Origin: Alistipes sp.
GTDB taxonomy: Bacteria > Bacteroidota > Bacteroidia > Bacteroidales > Rikenellaceae
Assembly: GCA_021202985.1 (NCBI GenBank)
Contig: JAJQCA010000053.1
Coordinates: 1 to 63,170 of the forward strand
Direction: 5' to 3'
DNA: 63,170 bases
Part shown: positions 44,428 through 51,568 of the stretch, piece after piece
Position numbering within the stretch: position 1 is the first letter of the stretch
How the letters are laid out: every line of letters begins with the position of its first letter
The notes under the pieces: generated by a model
What the model was told of the DNA's origin: nothing
The model's database searches: none
The model's input: the letters and a program-made list of their open reading frames with translations, nothing else
Made by a program: the position numbers and the translations under genes

Positions 44428-46494
44428 ATGCGAGAACATACTAAGAAGCCCGAAGATAAATCCCGCACATCTGAAAGCAGCGATCCAGCAACCCGGCAAC
44501 CCTCCCGCGACGTATTGCTGCGCCATTATGAAGAACGGTACATCCGGCCCTTTACAGGAAATGGTGGGGCCATACAAGCGGCCGGGATTGCGGAGTCGGT
44601 ACAGCGGGAAGCGAAGCCGAATAAAACCGGGTTACCCGGTGACCTGAAATCGGGCATTGAAAATATTTCAGGTTACAGCCTTGACGATGTACGGGTACAT
44701 TACAACTCGGCTAAGCCTTCGCAGTTGCAGGCGTACGCTTATGCACAGGGCGCCGAAATCCATATCGCACCCGGGCAGGAAAAACACCTGCCGCACGAAG
44801 CATGGCATATCGTACAGCAAAAACAGGGACGCGTCCGGCCGACGGTGCAATTTCAAGGTGTCGCGATAAACGACGACGACGCATTGGAGAGTGAAGCGGA
44901 CAGGATGGGCAAGCAGGCACTAAGAATGCAGGCTGGCCCACACAATTTTCTTAGGGGGAGTAATCTGGTTGGTATAAATGTAAATCAAAAGGTAGTTCAA
45001 GGAGGTTTTTATGAGAAAGTAGGAGAGGATGAAGTTTGGCATGATGAAAACGTTGATGAAAACTTTTACAAATATATAGGGACGAAAAGGTGGATGTTGT
45101 TCTGGAAATACCCTCTCTATGTGAATCGGATCTTGGACCTGACACCTATGTCTAATATAGAAACAAATCAAATAGCAAACAATGCAAAATCAACTGGTGT
45201 TATAAAAGAAGATGACATAACAATTTTACAGACAACCAAATCGGTATATGATGATTTGGAGCCGGACCAACAAATATCATTCAAGGACTGCATAAATGAA
45301 GTAAGACAATATTGCAACGAAGATGGAATAACGGCTATAATAGAGGGTGCTTTAAAGAATGTAAAATATGGTTCCATAATTAAAGATAATCAAGTACTCT
45401 CTGAACAGTCGGTCGTATTGGGAAAGAAACTATTTATAAATAGATTAAAATTAATGACACAGTATGTTTCAGAAGTTGGAGAAAAGGAAATAAACGGGCA
45501 AAAAATCAGGAGAAAGTATTTTATAGAATCCACAGGCTCAGACCCGCATGCCGACGGTAGGCATGCCTCATTTTTGATAGACAGGAATCAACCGTCAAAC
45601 CGACTTCTTTACAAACCCCATTCGCTTCAATTTGAAAACGCATTTATGGGCAAAGGTGGTTTTTTAGAATCACTAAATGCCGGGTTGCCTATACTAAATG
45701 CCGGGTTACCGGTAATGGATATCCACCCGGAATCACATACCGAGGAATTTATTGAGAGAAAAGGGCATAAGGATGATCCAATCGAGGAAAGTAAATTCAA
45801 TGAATATATGAAAAAATTGGGTATGCTGGAAACAGCTTCGTCTATTTTCGGAATTACCGATTTGCATTGTGAGAATATTATATTCGGGAAGGACGGGCCG
45901 GTCGCAATCGATGCCGAATGCGGAGGTGCATTTCATGCCGGAACAGGTATTGAAGATGGCGTGAATCCTGTGGAAGTGGAAGAAGAAACGCTGGCAAATC
46001 CTTCCGCGCTGTATGTCATCGGTAAAGGTCAAAAAACGGTTAGGGGCGCCGAATATGAAAATGGTAAGAAGCATATGGCTCTTATTATCAAAACCAAACA
46101 ATCTGATTTAATGGAAAAGTTTGAAGAATTATTAAATAATATCGATAGATTTAGAATATTGCCCATTAGTACATCGGATTTTGCCTACGCTTTACAAGAC
46201 TATATTTTGGATGGGGATTTTAAAGAAATAGAAAAATTCGAATCTAAATTTTCTTCATATATCGATAAACATCCGGTATTTAAGGGGCAAGTTGAGTATG
46301 AGTGGGATGAAGTTTATAAAGGTTGTGTAAATGCAATGCAACAGGGTACCCTACCGGCCTTTGAGTTCGATTTAAAAACACAAGCAATTCTTTTGGATAA
46401 TTCTCCGGTCGGACATATTAAACCGGGTGTTGATATAAAGAAGCTTATGCTTCAGCAAATGGAAAAAAGAATAAACGGCTTACCTGTTATATAG
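44428..46494 (+). CDS. DUF4157 (eCIS-core) protein fused to a LanM-dehydratase-like kinase domain
   Basis: 688 residues in two modules. Residues about 70-160 are a DUF4157 domain: LPGDLKSGIENISGYSLDDV, RVHYNSAKPSQLQAYAYAQG and the HExxH metal motif HEAWH at 123-127 in PHEAWHIVQQKQGRVRPT. From about 340 the protein resembles the dehydratase domain of type II lanthipeptide synthetases (DUF4135): DPHADGRHASFLID, LLYKPHSL with Lys396, then TDLHCENII with Asp478, His480 and Asn483, and AIDAE with Asp495 and Glu497. These are the kinase-like catalytic positions. No LanC cyclase domain and no precursor-peptide gene follow. Base composition falls to about one-third G+C from about 44940, exactly after the DUF4157 domain. 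Likely an effector or toxin with a Ser/Thr kinase/lyase activity, which is inference. Confidence 0.8.
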   Translation: MREHTKKPEDKSRTSESSDPATRQPSRDVLLRHYEERYIRPFTGNGGAIQAAGIAESVQREAKPNKTGLPGDLKSGIENISGYSLDDVRVHYNSAKPSQLQAYAYAQGAEIHIAPGQEKHLPHEAWHIVQQKQGRVRPTVQFQGVAINDDDALESEADRMGKQALRMQAGPHNFLRGSNLVGINVNQKVVQGGFYEKVGEDEVWHDENVDENFYKYIGTKRWMLFWKYPLYVNRILDLTPMSNIETNQIANNAKSTGVIKEDDITILQTTKSVYDDLEPDQQISFKDCINEVRQYCNEDGITAIIEGALKNVKYGSIIKDNQVLSEQSVVLGKKLFINRLKLMTQYVSEVGEKEINGQKIRRKYFIESTGSDPHADGRHASFLIDRNQPSNRLLYKPHSLQFENAFMGKGGFLESLNAGLPILNAGLPVMDIHPESHTEEFIERKGHKDDPIEESKFNEYMKKLGMLETASSIFGITDLHCENIIFGKDGPVAIDAECGGAFHAGTGIEDGVNPVEVEEETLANPSALYVIGKGQKTVRGAEYENGKKHMALIIKTKQSDLMEKFEELLNNIDRFRILPISTSDFAYALQDYILDGDFKEIEKFESKFSSYIDKHPVFKGQVEYEWDEVYKGCVNAMQQGTLPAFEFDLKTQAILLDNSPVGHIKPGVDIKKLMLQQMEKRINGLPVI

Positions 46495-46570
46495 AGTGTT
46501 GAGTTTTTTATTTGGTTAGTTATGGAGTATAATAAATCGATAGATACTTGTCTGGGAAAATTATTTGTTT

Positions 46571-46578
46571 TATTTTTG
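46571..46578 (+). promoter_or_regulatory. Putative -7 box for tRNA-Pro(CGG)
   Basis: TATTTTTG followed by TG, 57 bases upstream of the tRNA 5' end. Confidence 0.45.
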
Positions 46579-46635
46579 TGTCCGCAAGTCAGGCAGTGTG
46601 TTGGGTAAGTGGTTGAGTATGTTTGATTTGTAGTT

Positions 46636-46710
46636 CGGGGTGTAGCGCAGCCCGGTTAGCGCGCGTCGTTCGGGACGACGAGGTCGCTGGTTCGAATCCA
46701 GTCTCCCCGA
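46636..46710 (+). tRNA. tRNA-Pro(CGG)
   Basis: 75 nt. Acceptor CGGGGTG with 3' CTCCCCG and discriminator A (one T-T mismatch); D-arm GCGCAGCCCGGTTAGCGC; anticodon arm CGTCG-TTCGGGA-CGACG gives anticodon CGG; T-arm GCTGG-TTCGAAT-CCAGT. CCA is not encoded. A terminator follows. The leftward open frame over it (GETGFEPATSSSRTTRANRAAL) is the well-known spurious antisense translation of tRNA. The AT-rich DUF4157-fusion gene ends 141 bases upstream. Confidence 0.95.
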
Positions 46711-46728
46711 CAAAAGAAACATCTTCAC

Positions 46729-46757
46729 ACCGCTCTTTCACAGGGCGGTTTTTATTT
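46729..46757 (+). terminator. tRNA-Pro(CGG) terminator
   Basis: ACCGCTC-TTTCACA-GGGCGGT followed by TTTTATTTT, 18 bases beyond the tRNA 3' end. Confidence 0.8.
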
Positions 46758-46774
46758 TCATAAGCCTCGACAAC

Positions 46775-46864
46775 CGGGGCCGGATTGGACGTAAGTGCGT
46801 ATATTGTTCTCAAAGGCTGTTGCAGGCCCTGTGTTGCGGTATATGTAAACTGCGTCCTTTTTTT
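46775..46864 (+). ncRNA. Duplicated ~90-nt hairpin, copy 1
   Basis: Begins ggggccggattggacg and ends actgcgtcc followed by T7. GGACG pairs with CGTCC, and TGCGTATA pairs with TATATGTA using two G-U pairs; an inner AAAGGCTGTTGCAGGCC block is identical in copy 2 at 47790-47878, where the arm reads TGCATATA/TATATGCA. The T-run makes it terminator-like, but the length and duplicate suggest a small RNA or a mobile hairpin. Confidence 0.5.
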
Positions 46865-46876
46865 GGTCTATATAGT

Positions 46877-47113
46877 CTACCTCTTTTTCAATGCGGTTTC
46901 AGGCAGAAACTCCCACACCGGACAATTGAATATGATTGCCAACTCATTAATATGATTAAGGTTGTATTTGGCGCGTTTATTCGGATTTTCTATATCGCCG
47001 ATAAAACCTCTCGATACATCGAGATTAGCGGCCAAAGCTGCCTGGGACATTTTTTCTTTGTTTCTTTTCTCCCTGACCCGGTCTATAACATACTGTTCAA
47101 TAGGCGTTTTCAT
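46877..47113 (-). CDS. XRE-family helix-turn-helix regulator
   Basis: 78 residues from ATG 47111-47113. The frame extends upstream to 47215 but that part (YVLFSSVNIIHIYVL) is the translated operator region. The helix-turn-helix reads KMSQAALAANLDVSRGFIGDIENPNKRAKYNLNHINELAIIFN, ending CPVWEFLPE, as in short XRE proteins of Bacteroidetes. A DNA-binding regulator, probably of itself, given two identical 14-bp sites immediately upstream. G+C is low. It lies beside tRNA-Pro and the AT-rich fusion gene, so it may belong to an acquired element. Confidence 0.8.
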   Translation of the reverse strand: MKTPIEQYVIDRVREKRNKEKMSQAALAANLDVSRGFIGDIENPNKRAKYNLNHINELAIIFNCPVWEFLPETALKKR

Positions 47114-47162
47114 GCGATAGTCTTTATTTAACAAGGTTAAAAAAAGACTCATCGACTTTTGA

Positions 47163-47212
47163 AGTACATATATGTGTATTATATTTACGCTGCTAAAAAG
47201 TACATATATGTG
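47163..47212. promoter_or_regulatory. Paired operator sites upstream of the XRE gene
   Basis: AGTACATATATGTG occurs at 47163-47176 and again at 47199-47212, 36 bases apart. Each contains the palindrome ACATATATGT. They lie 50-100 bases upstream of the XRE start codon. Confidence 0.6.
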
Positions 47213-47272
47213 CAAGTCGTGCCGCCGGGTACATAGCCCGGTCTAACACTAATTGTTTATGCATTTAATGTC

Positions 47273-47280
47273 TATATTTG
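47273..47280 (+). promoter_or_regulatory. Putative -7 box for the rod-like RNA
   Basis: TATATTTG followed by CA matches the Bacteroidetes -7 box; the predicted start is near 47288. Confidence 0.5.
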
Positions 47281-47287
47281 CAAATGT

Positions 47288-47498
47288 TCTTTTGACAGTG
47301 TTTTGTATTAAGATACAAAATACTCCGTTGTTTGTCGACGAGAATTTTGGCGAATTTTTAGACTAACAAACGAAGGATAGAAGATGCGGAGTTACGCCTC
47401 GTTTCGACGGGCGTAACTTTACGCTCATTCTATCCTTAGGCCCGCCAAAAGCCTTCGTCGACATGAGTATCGGTTGCGCCCTCGTTACGGGGCTTTTT
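47288..47498 (+). ncRNA. Long rod-like structured RNA, 6S-like candidate
   Basis: A promoter box upstream and a terminator (GCCC...GGGC with T5, 47478-47498) delimit about 210 nt. A small hairpin TTTTGTAT-TAAG-ATACAAAA (47301-47320) precedes nested helices: ATACTC 47320-47325 with GAGTAT 47465-47470; GTCGACGA 47334-47341 with TCGTCGAC 47455-47462; TTTTGGCG 47345-47352 with CGCCAAAA 47443-47450; AAGGATAGAA 47373-47382 with TTCTATCCTT 47428-47437; GTTACGCC 47391-47398 with GGCGTAAC 47410-47417. An unpaired 20-nt strand lies opposite a 5-nt strand in the middle. The rod with a central bubble recalls 6S RNA, but no sequence match is claimed. Confidence 0.6.
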
Positions 47499-47789
47499 AG
47501 CAGCCGGTACCCGGAAATGTAAACGGGGCGGCCCTTGAATCGTTCACCTTTTACCTTTCCTTTAGCGGACTAAATTAATATCCCTGCACAGTGTGCACGG
47601 GGCAAATGCTTATAGTTTATGAATATATTGCTATTTTTGTATAGCGTATACAGGAACGTAAGTTCGTAGCTTTATCTACGACATGTTCAGCTCTCATTAG
47701 TCATTCTATCAAACTGCAACCGTGCCCGCAAGGGTATATTGGAAATGACGAAAGGATGCCTGTTCTGGTTTTGCCCCGTGCTTTTGTGC

Positions 47790-47878
47790 GGGGCCGGATT
47801 GGACGTAAGTGCATATATCGTTTCCAAAGGCTGTTGCAGGCCCGATAGTGCGGTATATGCAAACTGCGTCCTTTTTTT
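47790..47878 (+). ncRNA. Duplicated ~90-nt hairpin, copy 2
   Basis: Same layout as copy 1 at 46775-46864: ggggccggattggacg at the start, AAAGGCTGTTGCAGGCC in the loop side and actgcgtcc plus T7 at the end. Here TGCATATA pairs perfectly with TATATGCA. The gap 47499-47932 contains nothing else that I recognise; an open frame across it (47739-47936) is not convincing. Confidence 0.5.
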
Positions 47879-47932
47879 ATTTGCGCATTCCTATACCGTC
47901 GTGACTTATTCCTACCGTTTCAACTTCACGAT

Positions 47933-48796
47933 ATGATGGATAAGTGCATTTACGGGAATAATCCGTCCGATTGCCAATACTTCTACTCCTGCGGCGCCGA
48001 ACCACCGGTTACCGAAATCGAACTTGCGGAACGGGAAACCCGCCCCTTCGATTTATGCGGCCCCGCCCTTCTCCTGTTCCACGAAGGGGGAGTGTGCGCG
48101 TGCCATATCGGCGGCACGTCGTACGACGTTTCTTCCGAACCCTTACTCATCCTGCCCCACCGCCCGTTCGCCATCGAAACCCGCACCGCCCGGAGGATAA
48201 CCATGTTCCATCCCGACACCCTGCGGTGGCTCGCCCACGGCATGGGTATCGATATGGAAACGACCTTGCCCGGCAAACGGATAAAACCCGCGCCGGTTCC
48301 TCTTTTCGGCAACCGGACGGCGGGCGAAAACTTCCTCCTCGGGCTTAGCGGCGAATCCCTGAAATGCGCGCTTTACGCCGAAATTAAAATAAAGGAACTT
48401 GCGTGGCTAATCCACGCACATTCTGCCGATGCGACCAAAGTTAAAATCCGGTGCGCCCTCAGTTCCGGCTACTGGCTTTTCCGCCTTAAAGCTCTCGGGT
48501 TTGTATTTTCCGGAAAGAGCCTCGACGAATGCGGCGCGGCCGTGGGCCTTACCGTCAGCGGGTTTTCGAAACGTTTTAAGAAGGTATTCGGAACTTCCTA
48601 CTACCAGACCTGCCTTGCACATAAGTTCGAATGTATCGAAAAGGACCTTAGATACACCGACGTGCCTTTTAAGGAGTTGGCCCGCAGATATAATTTTTGC
48701 TCGGTACAGCACTTCGGGTCTTTCGTCATAAGGCATGGCGGAATGAGTCCGGGCAGGCTTCGGAAAACGCTCCGGGCGGAGACGAGCCGGTCGTGA
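47933..48796 (+). CDS. AraC-family transcriptional regulator
   Basis: 287 residues. The N-terminal sensor part (about 1-170, with several Cys and His residues, e.g. GGVCACHIGGTSYDV) does not match a known domain; the C-terminal AraC double helix-turn-helix is seen in LDECGAAVGLTVSGFSKRFKKVFGTSYYQ and FKELARRYNFCSVQHFGSFVIRHGGMSPGRLRK. The ligand and targets are unknown. No gene on the same strand is close enough to be an obvious target except the GNAT gene 158 bases downstream. Confidence 0.85.
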   Translation: MMDKCIYGNNPSDCQYFYSCGAEPPVTEIELAERETRPFDLCGPALLLFHEGGVCACHIGGTSYDVSSEPLLILPHRPFAIETRTARRITMFHPDTLRWLAHGMGIDMETTLPGKRIKPAPVPLFGNRTAGENFLLGLSGESLKCALYAEIKIKELAWLIHAHSADATKVKIRCALSSGYWLFRLKALGFVFSGKSLDECGAAVGLTVSGFSKRFKKVFGTSYYQTCLAHKFECIEKDLRYTDVPFKELARRYNFCSVQHFGSFVIRHGGMSPGRLRKTLRAETSRS

Positions 48797-48954
48797 CTGA
48801 CGTGAGCGGGCCGGACCTGACCGGCCACACCTGACCGGACCGGGCCAGTCCTGACCTGACCGGGACGGGAATAACGGCGGGACGACTGGAAACGGGTCCT
48901 ATTCCGGCGGCCGGAACCCATAATTATCGGCCTTTTTGTTTTTTCTCGGGGAAT

Positions 48955-49452
48955 ATGATTATATTGAACTATCAAACACAAGCGGATATGAGGCTCAGGA
49001 AACTTGATAGGAACGATTTCCCGTTGATGGAGAAATGGTTGGCCAACGACCATGTGGCCGCATTCCTCGGCGATGCGGACGAATGGCTGGAAGAGATGCG
49101 GGATAATTTTGCAAACGCCCGGTGGATAAGTTATTACATCGGTGAGCAGGACGACCGGCCTGTCGGCTTCATCCAGCATTACGAGACCTCCAGCGCTCCG
49201 GTCGGGATATGGACTCAGGCGCCGAAGTTCAGCCTGGGGATAGATTTTTTTATCGGTGAGGAACAGGACCTCGGCAAGGGATATGCCACGGCCATGGTAG
49301 GGGTGATGAAGAAGAAGCTGCGGTTCGAGGGCCTGTGCAAATATGTGGTGGCCGACCCCGACAAGTCGAACAGGGCTTCGGTAAGGGTGCTGGAAAAGAA
49401 CGGGTTTATCCTCCAGCCGAGCGGGCTTTATCTTATAGAAATAGATTTCTGA
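48955..49452 (+). CDS. GNAT-family N-acetyltransferase, AAC(6')-like
   Basis: 165 residues. GNAT fold: MRLRKLDRNDFPLMEKWLAND at the N-terminus, YYIGEQDDRPVGFIQHYE, LGIDFFIGEEQDLGKGYATAMVG (acetyl-CoA P-loop Q/D-x-G-K-G-Y-A) and VVADPDKSNRASVRVLEKNGF. The D-x-x-N-x-x-A-x-x-x-y-e-K-x-G-F ending is typical of RimJ/AAC(6')-type enzymes. It could modify aminoglycosides, ribosomal proteins or other amines; resistance should not be assumed. The upstream 158 bases contain reiterated CTGACCGG motifs. Confidence 0.85.
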   Translation: MIILNYQTQADMRLRKLDRNDFPLMEKWLANDHVAAFLGDADEWLEEMRDNFANARWISYYIGEQDDRPVGFIQHYETSSAPVGIWTQAPKFSLGIDFFIGEEQDLGKGYATAMVGVMKKKLRFEGLCKYVVADPDKSNRASVRVLEKNGFILQPSGLYLIEIDF

Positions 49453-49542
49453 GTCGTCCGTCCGGGTTTTCAGGCCGGCCGGGAATGGTCAGCTTGTATA
49501 CAAGTGGAGCGGATTTCCCCAATAATGTTTGGCACCTTTCAA

Positions 49543-49582
49543 TAAAAAATTCGGCAGGGGACCTCCCCTGCCGAATTTTTTA
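49543..49582. terminator. Bidirectional intrinsic terminator
   Basis: AAAAATTCGGCAGGGG-acct-CCCCTGCCGAATTTTT, a 16-pair stem, lies between the GNAT gene (ends 49452) and the leftward DUF5856 gene (ends 49612). Confidence 0.9.
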
Positions 49583-49611
49583 TATGAGCGACCCCGACGG
49601 GCCGCGGGCGG

Positions 49612-49992
49612 CTATTGCAGCCGGGTTACGCGGTAGTTGAGTTGGTGGAGCGCTTCCTGGTATTCGTCCAGTATCGACTGGAGGAAAGACTCGGACAGCA
49701 GCGGCTTGGCATCCTCGATAAGTTTATAGGCGTTGCAAACCGCTTCTTTGAGGCATGCGGGGGCCCGTGTCTCCGGAATGGTTATTTCAATCTCCCCGTA
49801 AACGGAATAGGCCGTTTCAACAAGGCGGTCCAGCAGGTCACGGACCGATTCGAGGGCCTGGTCTGTGGCCATGTGGCGGGCGTAACTACCCTCGCCGGTA
49901 TCCTGCCAGTGGTGCAGTTTGAGGCTTTCGTTGAACGAATAGAGCTGGCCGAAAAGTTTCCCTATTTCGGGATTCGCGTCTTTAGTTTTCAT
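49612..49992 (-). CDS. DUF5856 family protein
   Basis: 126 residues, all-helical. NPEIGKLFGQLYSFNESLKLHHWQDTGEGSYARHMATDQALESVRDLLDRLVE shows a ferritin/Dps-like LKLHHW and H...E pattern; this is the small Bacteroidetes DUF5856 family. A ferritin-like fold is suggested by the pattern but the function is unknown. Own transcription unit, convergent with the GNAT gene. Confidence 0.75.
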   Translation of the reverse strand: MKTKDANPEIGKLFGQLYSFNESLKLHHWQDTGEGSYARHMATDQALESVRDLLDRLVETAYSVYGEIEITIPETRAPACLKEAVCNAYKLIEDAKPLLSESFLQSILDEYQEALHQLNYRVTRLQ

Positions 49993-50358
49993 AATTACTA
50001 AGTTTAAGTTTTTGTTCCTTTACCCAAATTTAATAAAACCGCCGGCTATTTCCTATAACTTCCGGTAATACTTATTTATAAGGGTATAAGATTTGGTTAT
50101 TAAGTGCGCGTCTATGCGCAGGTAGTCCTTATCAGACCGGTATACCGTATACCTGCCGGTACTATCCCAGTCCTCCGCCCCGTTGCAGGATAACCATTAT
50201 TGCATTGTACCGATATTTCGTCGGACACCGCACCATTACCTCTTATGTGTAATATGATTGGGGCTCGGTCATGTGCCGTATACCCCGTCATGTACCCTAT
50301 GGCACAGATAATGTAAATATTAGTCCGGAAACAGGACAATACAAAACTCTTTTACGAT
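49993..50358. other. Intergenic region upstream of the fimbrial operon
   Basis: About 365 bases with no convincing gene. A fimbrial promoter is expected here, but no exact TAnnTTTG box close to 50359 stands out (a near match, TAAGATTTG, is at about 50087). I see no inverted repeats suggesting an invertible promoter. Confidence 0.4.
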
Positions 50359-51555
50359 ATGAAACCGTTAATTTTTACTATTGCCGCCTGCGCCGCACTG
50401 GCTTTTGCATCCTGCTCTAACGACGGCAACGGCAACGGGGCCGGAAGCCCCCAACCCGCCCCGGGCGAAACCAAATCGGCTTACATTAAGATAAAAACCG
50501 GAGCCAGGACCCGCTCCGACGAAGCCACGGCCACCGGTACTACCGCGACGCTCTACTCCGCCCTTATCTATTTCATGGAAGGCAGTCCGGACCCGGTCGT
50601 ATACGAAATAATGTCGGCCGCACCCACTGGTGCCGACCTTACCCTGGCCCAACTCGAAGAGGGTGTGCTGGTCGAGGATATACCCTCGTCGGTAACGCAG
50701 GTATACGTGGTCGGTAACTATGACGTGACCGACGAGAACGGCAACGGCGCCGACTTCCCGACCGACGCGGGCGATCCGGGGGTAAACTCCCTCCGCCTTT
50801 CCGACGTGCGGGATGTGGTGCTCGATATCGAACAGGTATCGTACGGACGGCTTGCGGACGGTACGGTAATAGGTAACCTTATAACGGTTATGGACGGTCA
50901 GTCCACCCTCTATGTCTACGAGACGAACGATAACGACTGGAACGGCGACACTGCCCTCACCGACGGCGATTACTACGCCAACGTTACCATTTCGCCCGTT
51001 GTGGCCCGTATCGAAATAGAGGAAATCTCCTACACCGGAACGCTCGAATCGTTCACCCTCGAAGGCATCTACATAAACAACTATTACCAGCAGATGCCCG
51101 TCGGTCTGACACGGCTGGCGCCTACCAACAACGGCTCCAACCCGGACCATTACGATGTTACAAGTACCGATTTCGCCTACCGGGCTTACAGCGTTATGTA
51201 CGACCTTATAGGTGAAGGCGCCACGGGTGACGCAACCTTCACCCCTGCCAACGGCGTATGGGCCTACCAGGTATTCGGCAACTCCAATCCGGTGCCCCAC
51301 ATAATACTGAAACTCACGGACGTGGTGGCTGACGGCGGTGCTACGCTCGGCGACAGGTACGTGACCGTAAGCGGCTTTGCCGACGGTTTCGGCGACGAGA
51401 TAATGTCGCTGGCACGAAACACGGTATATAAGATTACCGACCTTGCGTTCACAGACGCGGATATCGACCCGCTCCCCGAACCTACCGACGTGAACGTCTG
51501 GGTGCACGTGGAAGTGGAACCGTGGACTACGGTAATCGTCACTCCGATAATATAG
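50359..51555 (+). CDS. Mfa1/FimA-like fimbrial major subunit
   Basis: 398 residues. Lipoprotein signal with lipobox ALAFASCSND. The mature region has fimbrillin features: SAYIKIKTGARTRSDEA (an Arg-rich segment where Rgp-like processing of such fimbrillins can occur), then alternating strands, with NVTISPVVARIEIEEISYTGTLESFTLEGIYINNYYQ and VSGFADG, NTVYKITDLAFTDADIDP near the end, which matches the Mfa1 C-terminal region. Exported as a lipoprotein, processed at the surface and polymerised by strand exchange. Followed 13 bases later by the Mfa2-like anchor gene. Confidence 0.85.
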   Translation: MKPLIFTIAACAALAFASCSNDGNGNGAGSPQPAPGETKSAYIKIKTGARTRSDEATATGTTATLYSALIYFMEGSPDPVVYEIMSAAPTGADLTLAQLEEGVLVEDIPSSVTQVYVVGNYDVTDENGNGADFPTDAGDPGVNSLRLSDVRDVVLDIEQVSYGRLADGTVIGNLITVMDGQSTLYVYETNDNDWNGDTALTDGDYYANVTISPVVARIEIEEISYTGTLESFTLEGIYINNYYQQMPVGLTRLAPTNNGSNPDHYDVTSTDFAYRAYSVMYDLIGEGATGDATFTPANGVWAYQVFGNSNPVPHIILKLTDVVADGGATLGDRYVTVSGFADGFGDEIMSLARNTVYKITDLAFTDADIDPLPEPTDVNVWVHVEVEPWTTVIVTPII

Positions 51556-51568
51556 CCGGCGCCGCGGT

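Noticed and set aside
44428-46494. A complete lanthipeptide biosynthetic locus
   Set aside because: There is no LanC-like cyclase domain (zinc Cys/His motifs absent), no precursor peptide and no dedicated transporter or protease nearby.
44218-46720. An extracellular contractile injection system gene cluster
   Set aside because: Only the DUF4157 domain points to it; no tube, sheath, baseplate, spike or AAA+ ATPase genes are present in the window.
46589-46813. Leftward open frame over tRNA-Pro(CGG), 74 residues
   Set aside because: It contains GETGFEPATSSSRTTRANRAAL, the well-known spurious translation of a tRNA gene in antisense.
47739-47936. Rightward 65-residue hydrophobic frame before the AraC gene
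   Set aside because: It lies over the second ~90-nt hairpin and its T-run; the repeat structure explains the sequence better.
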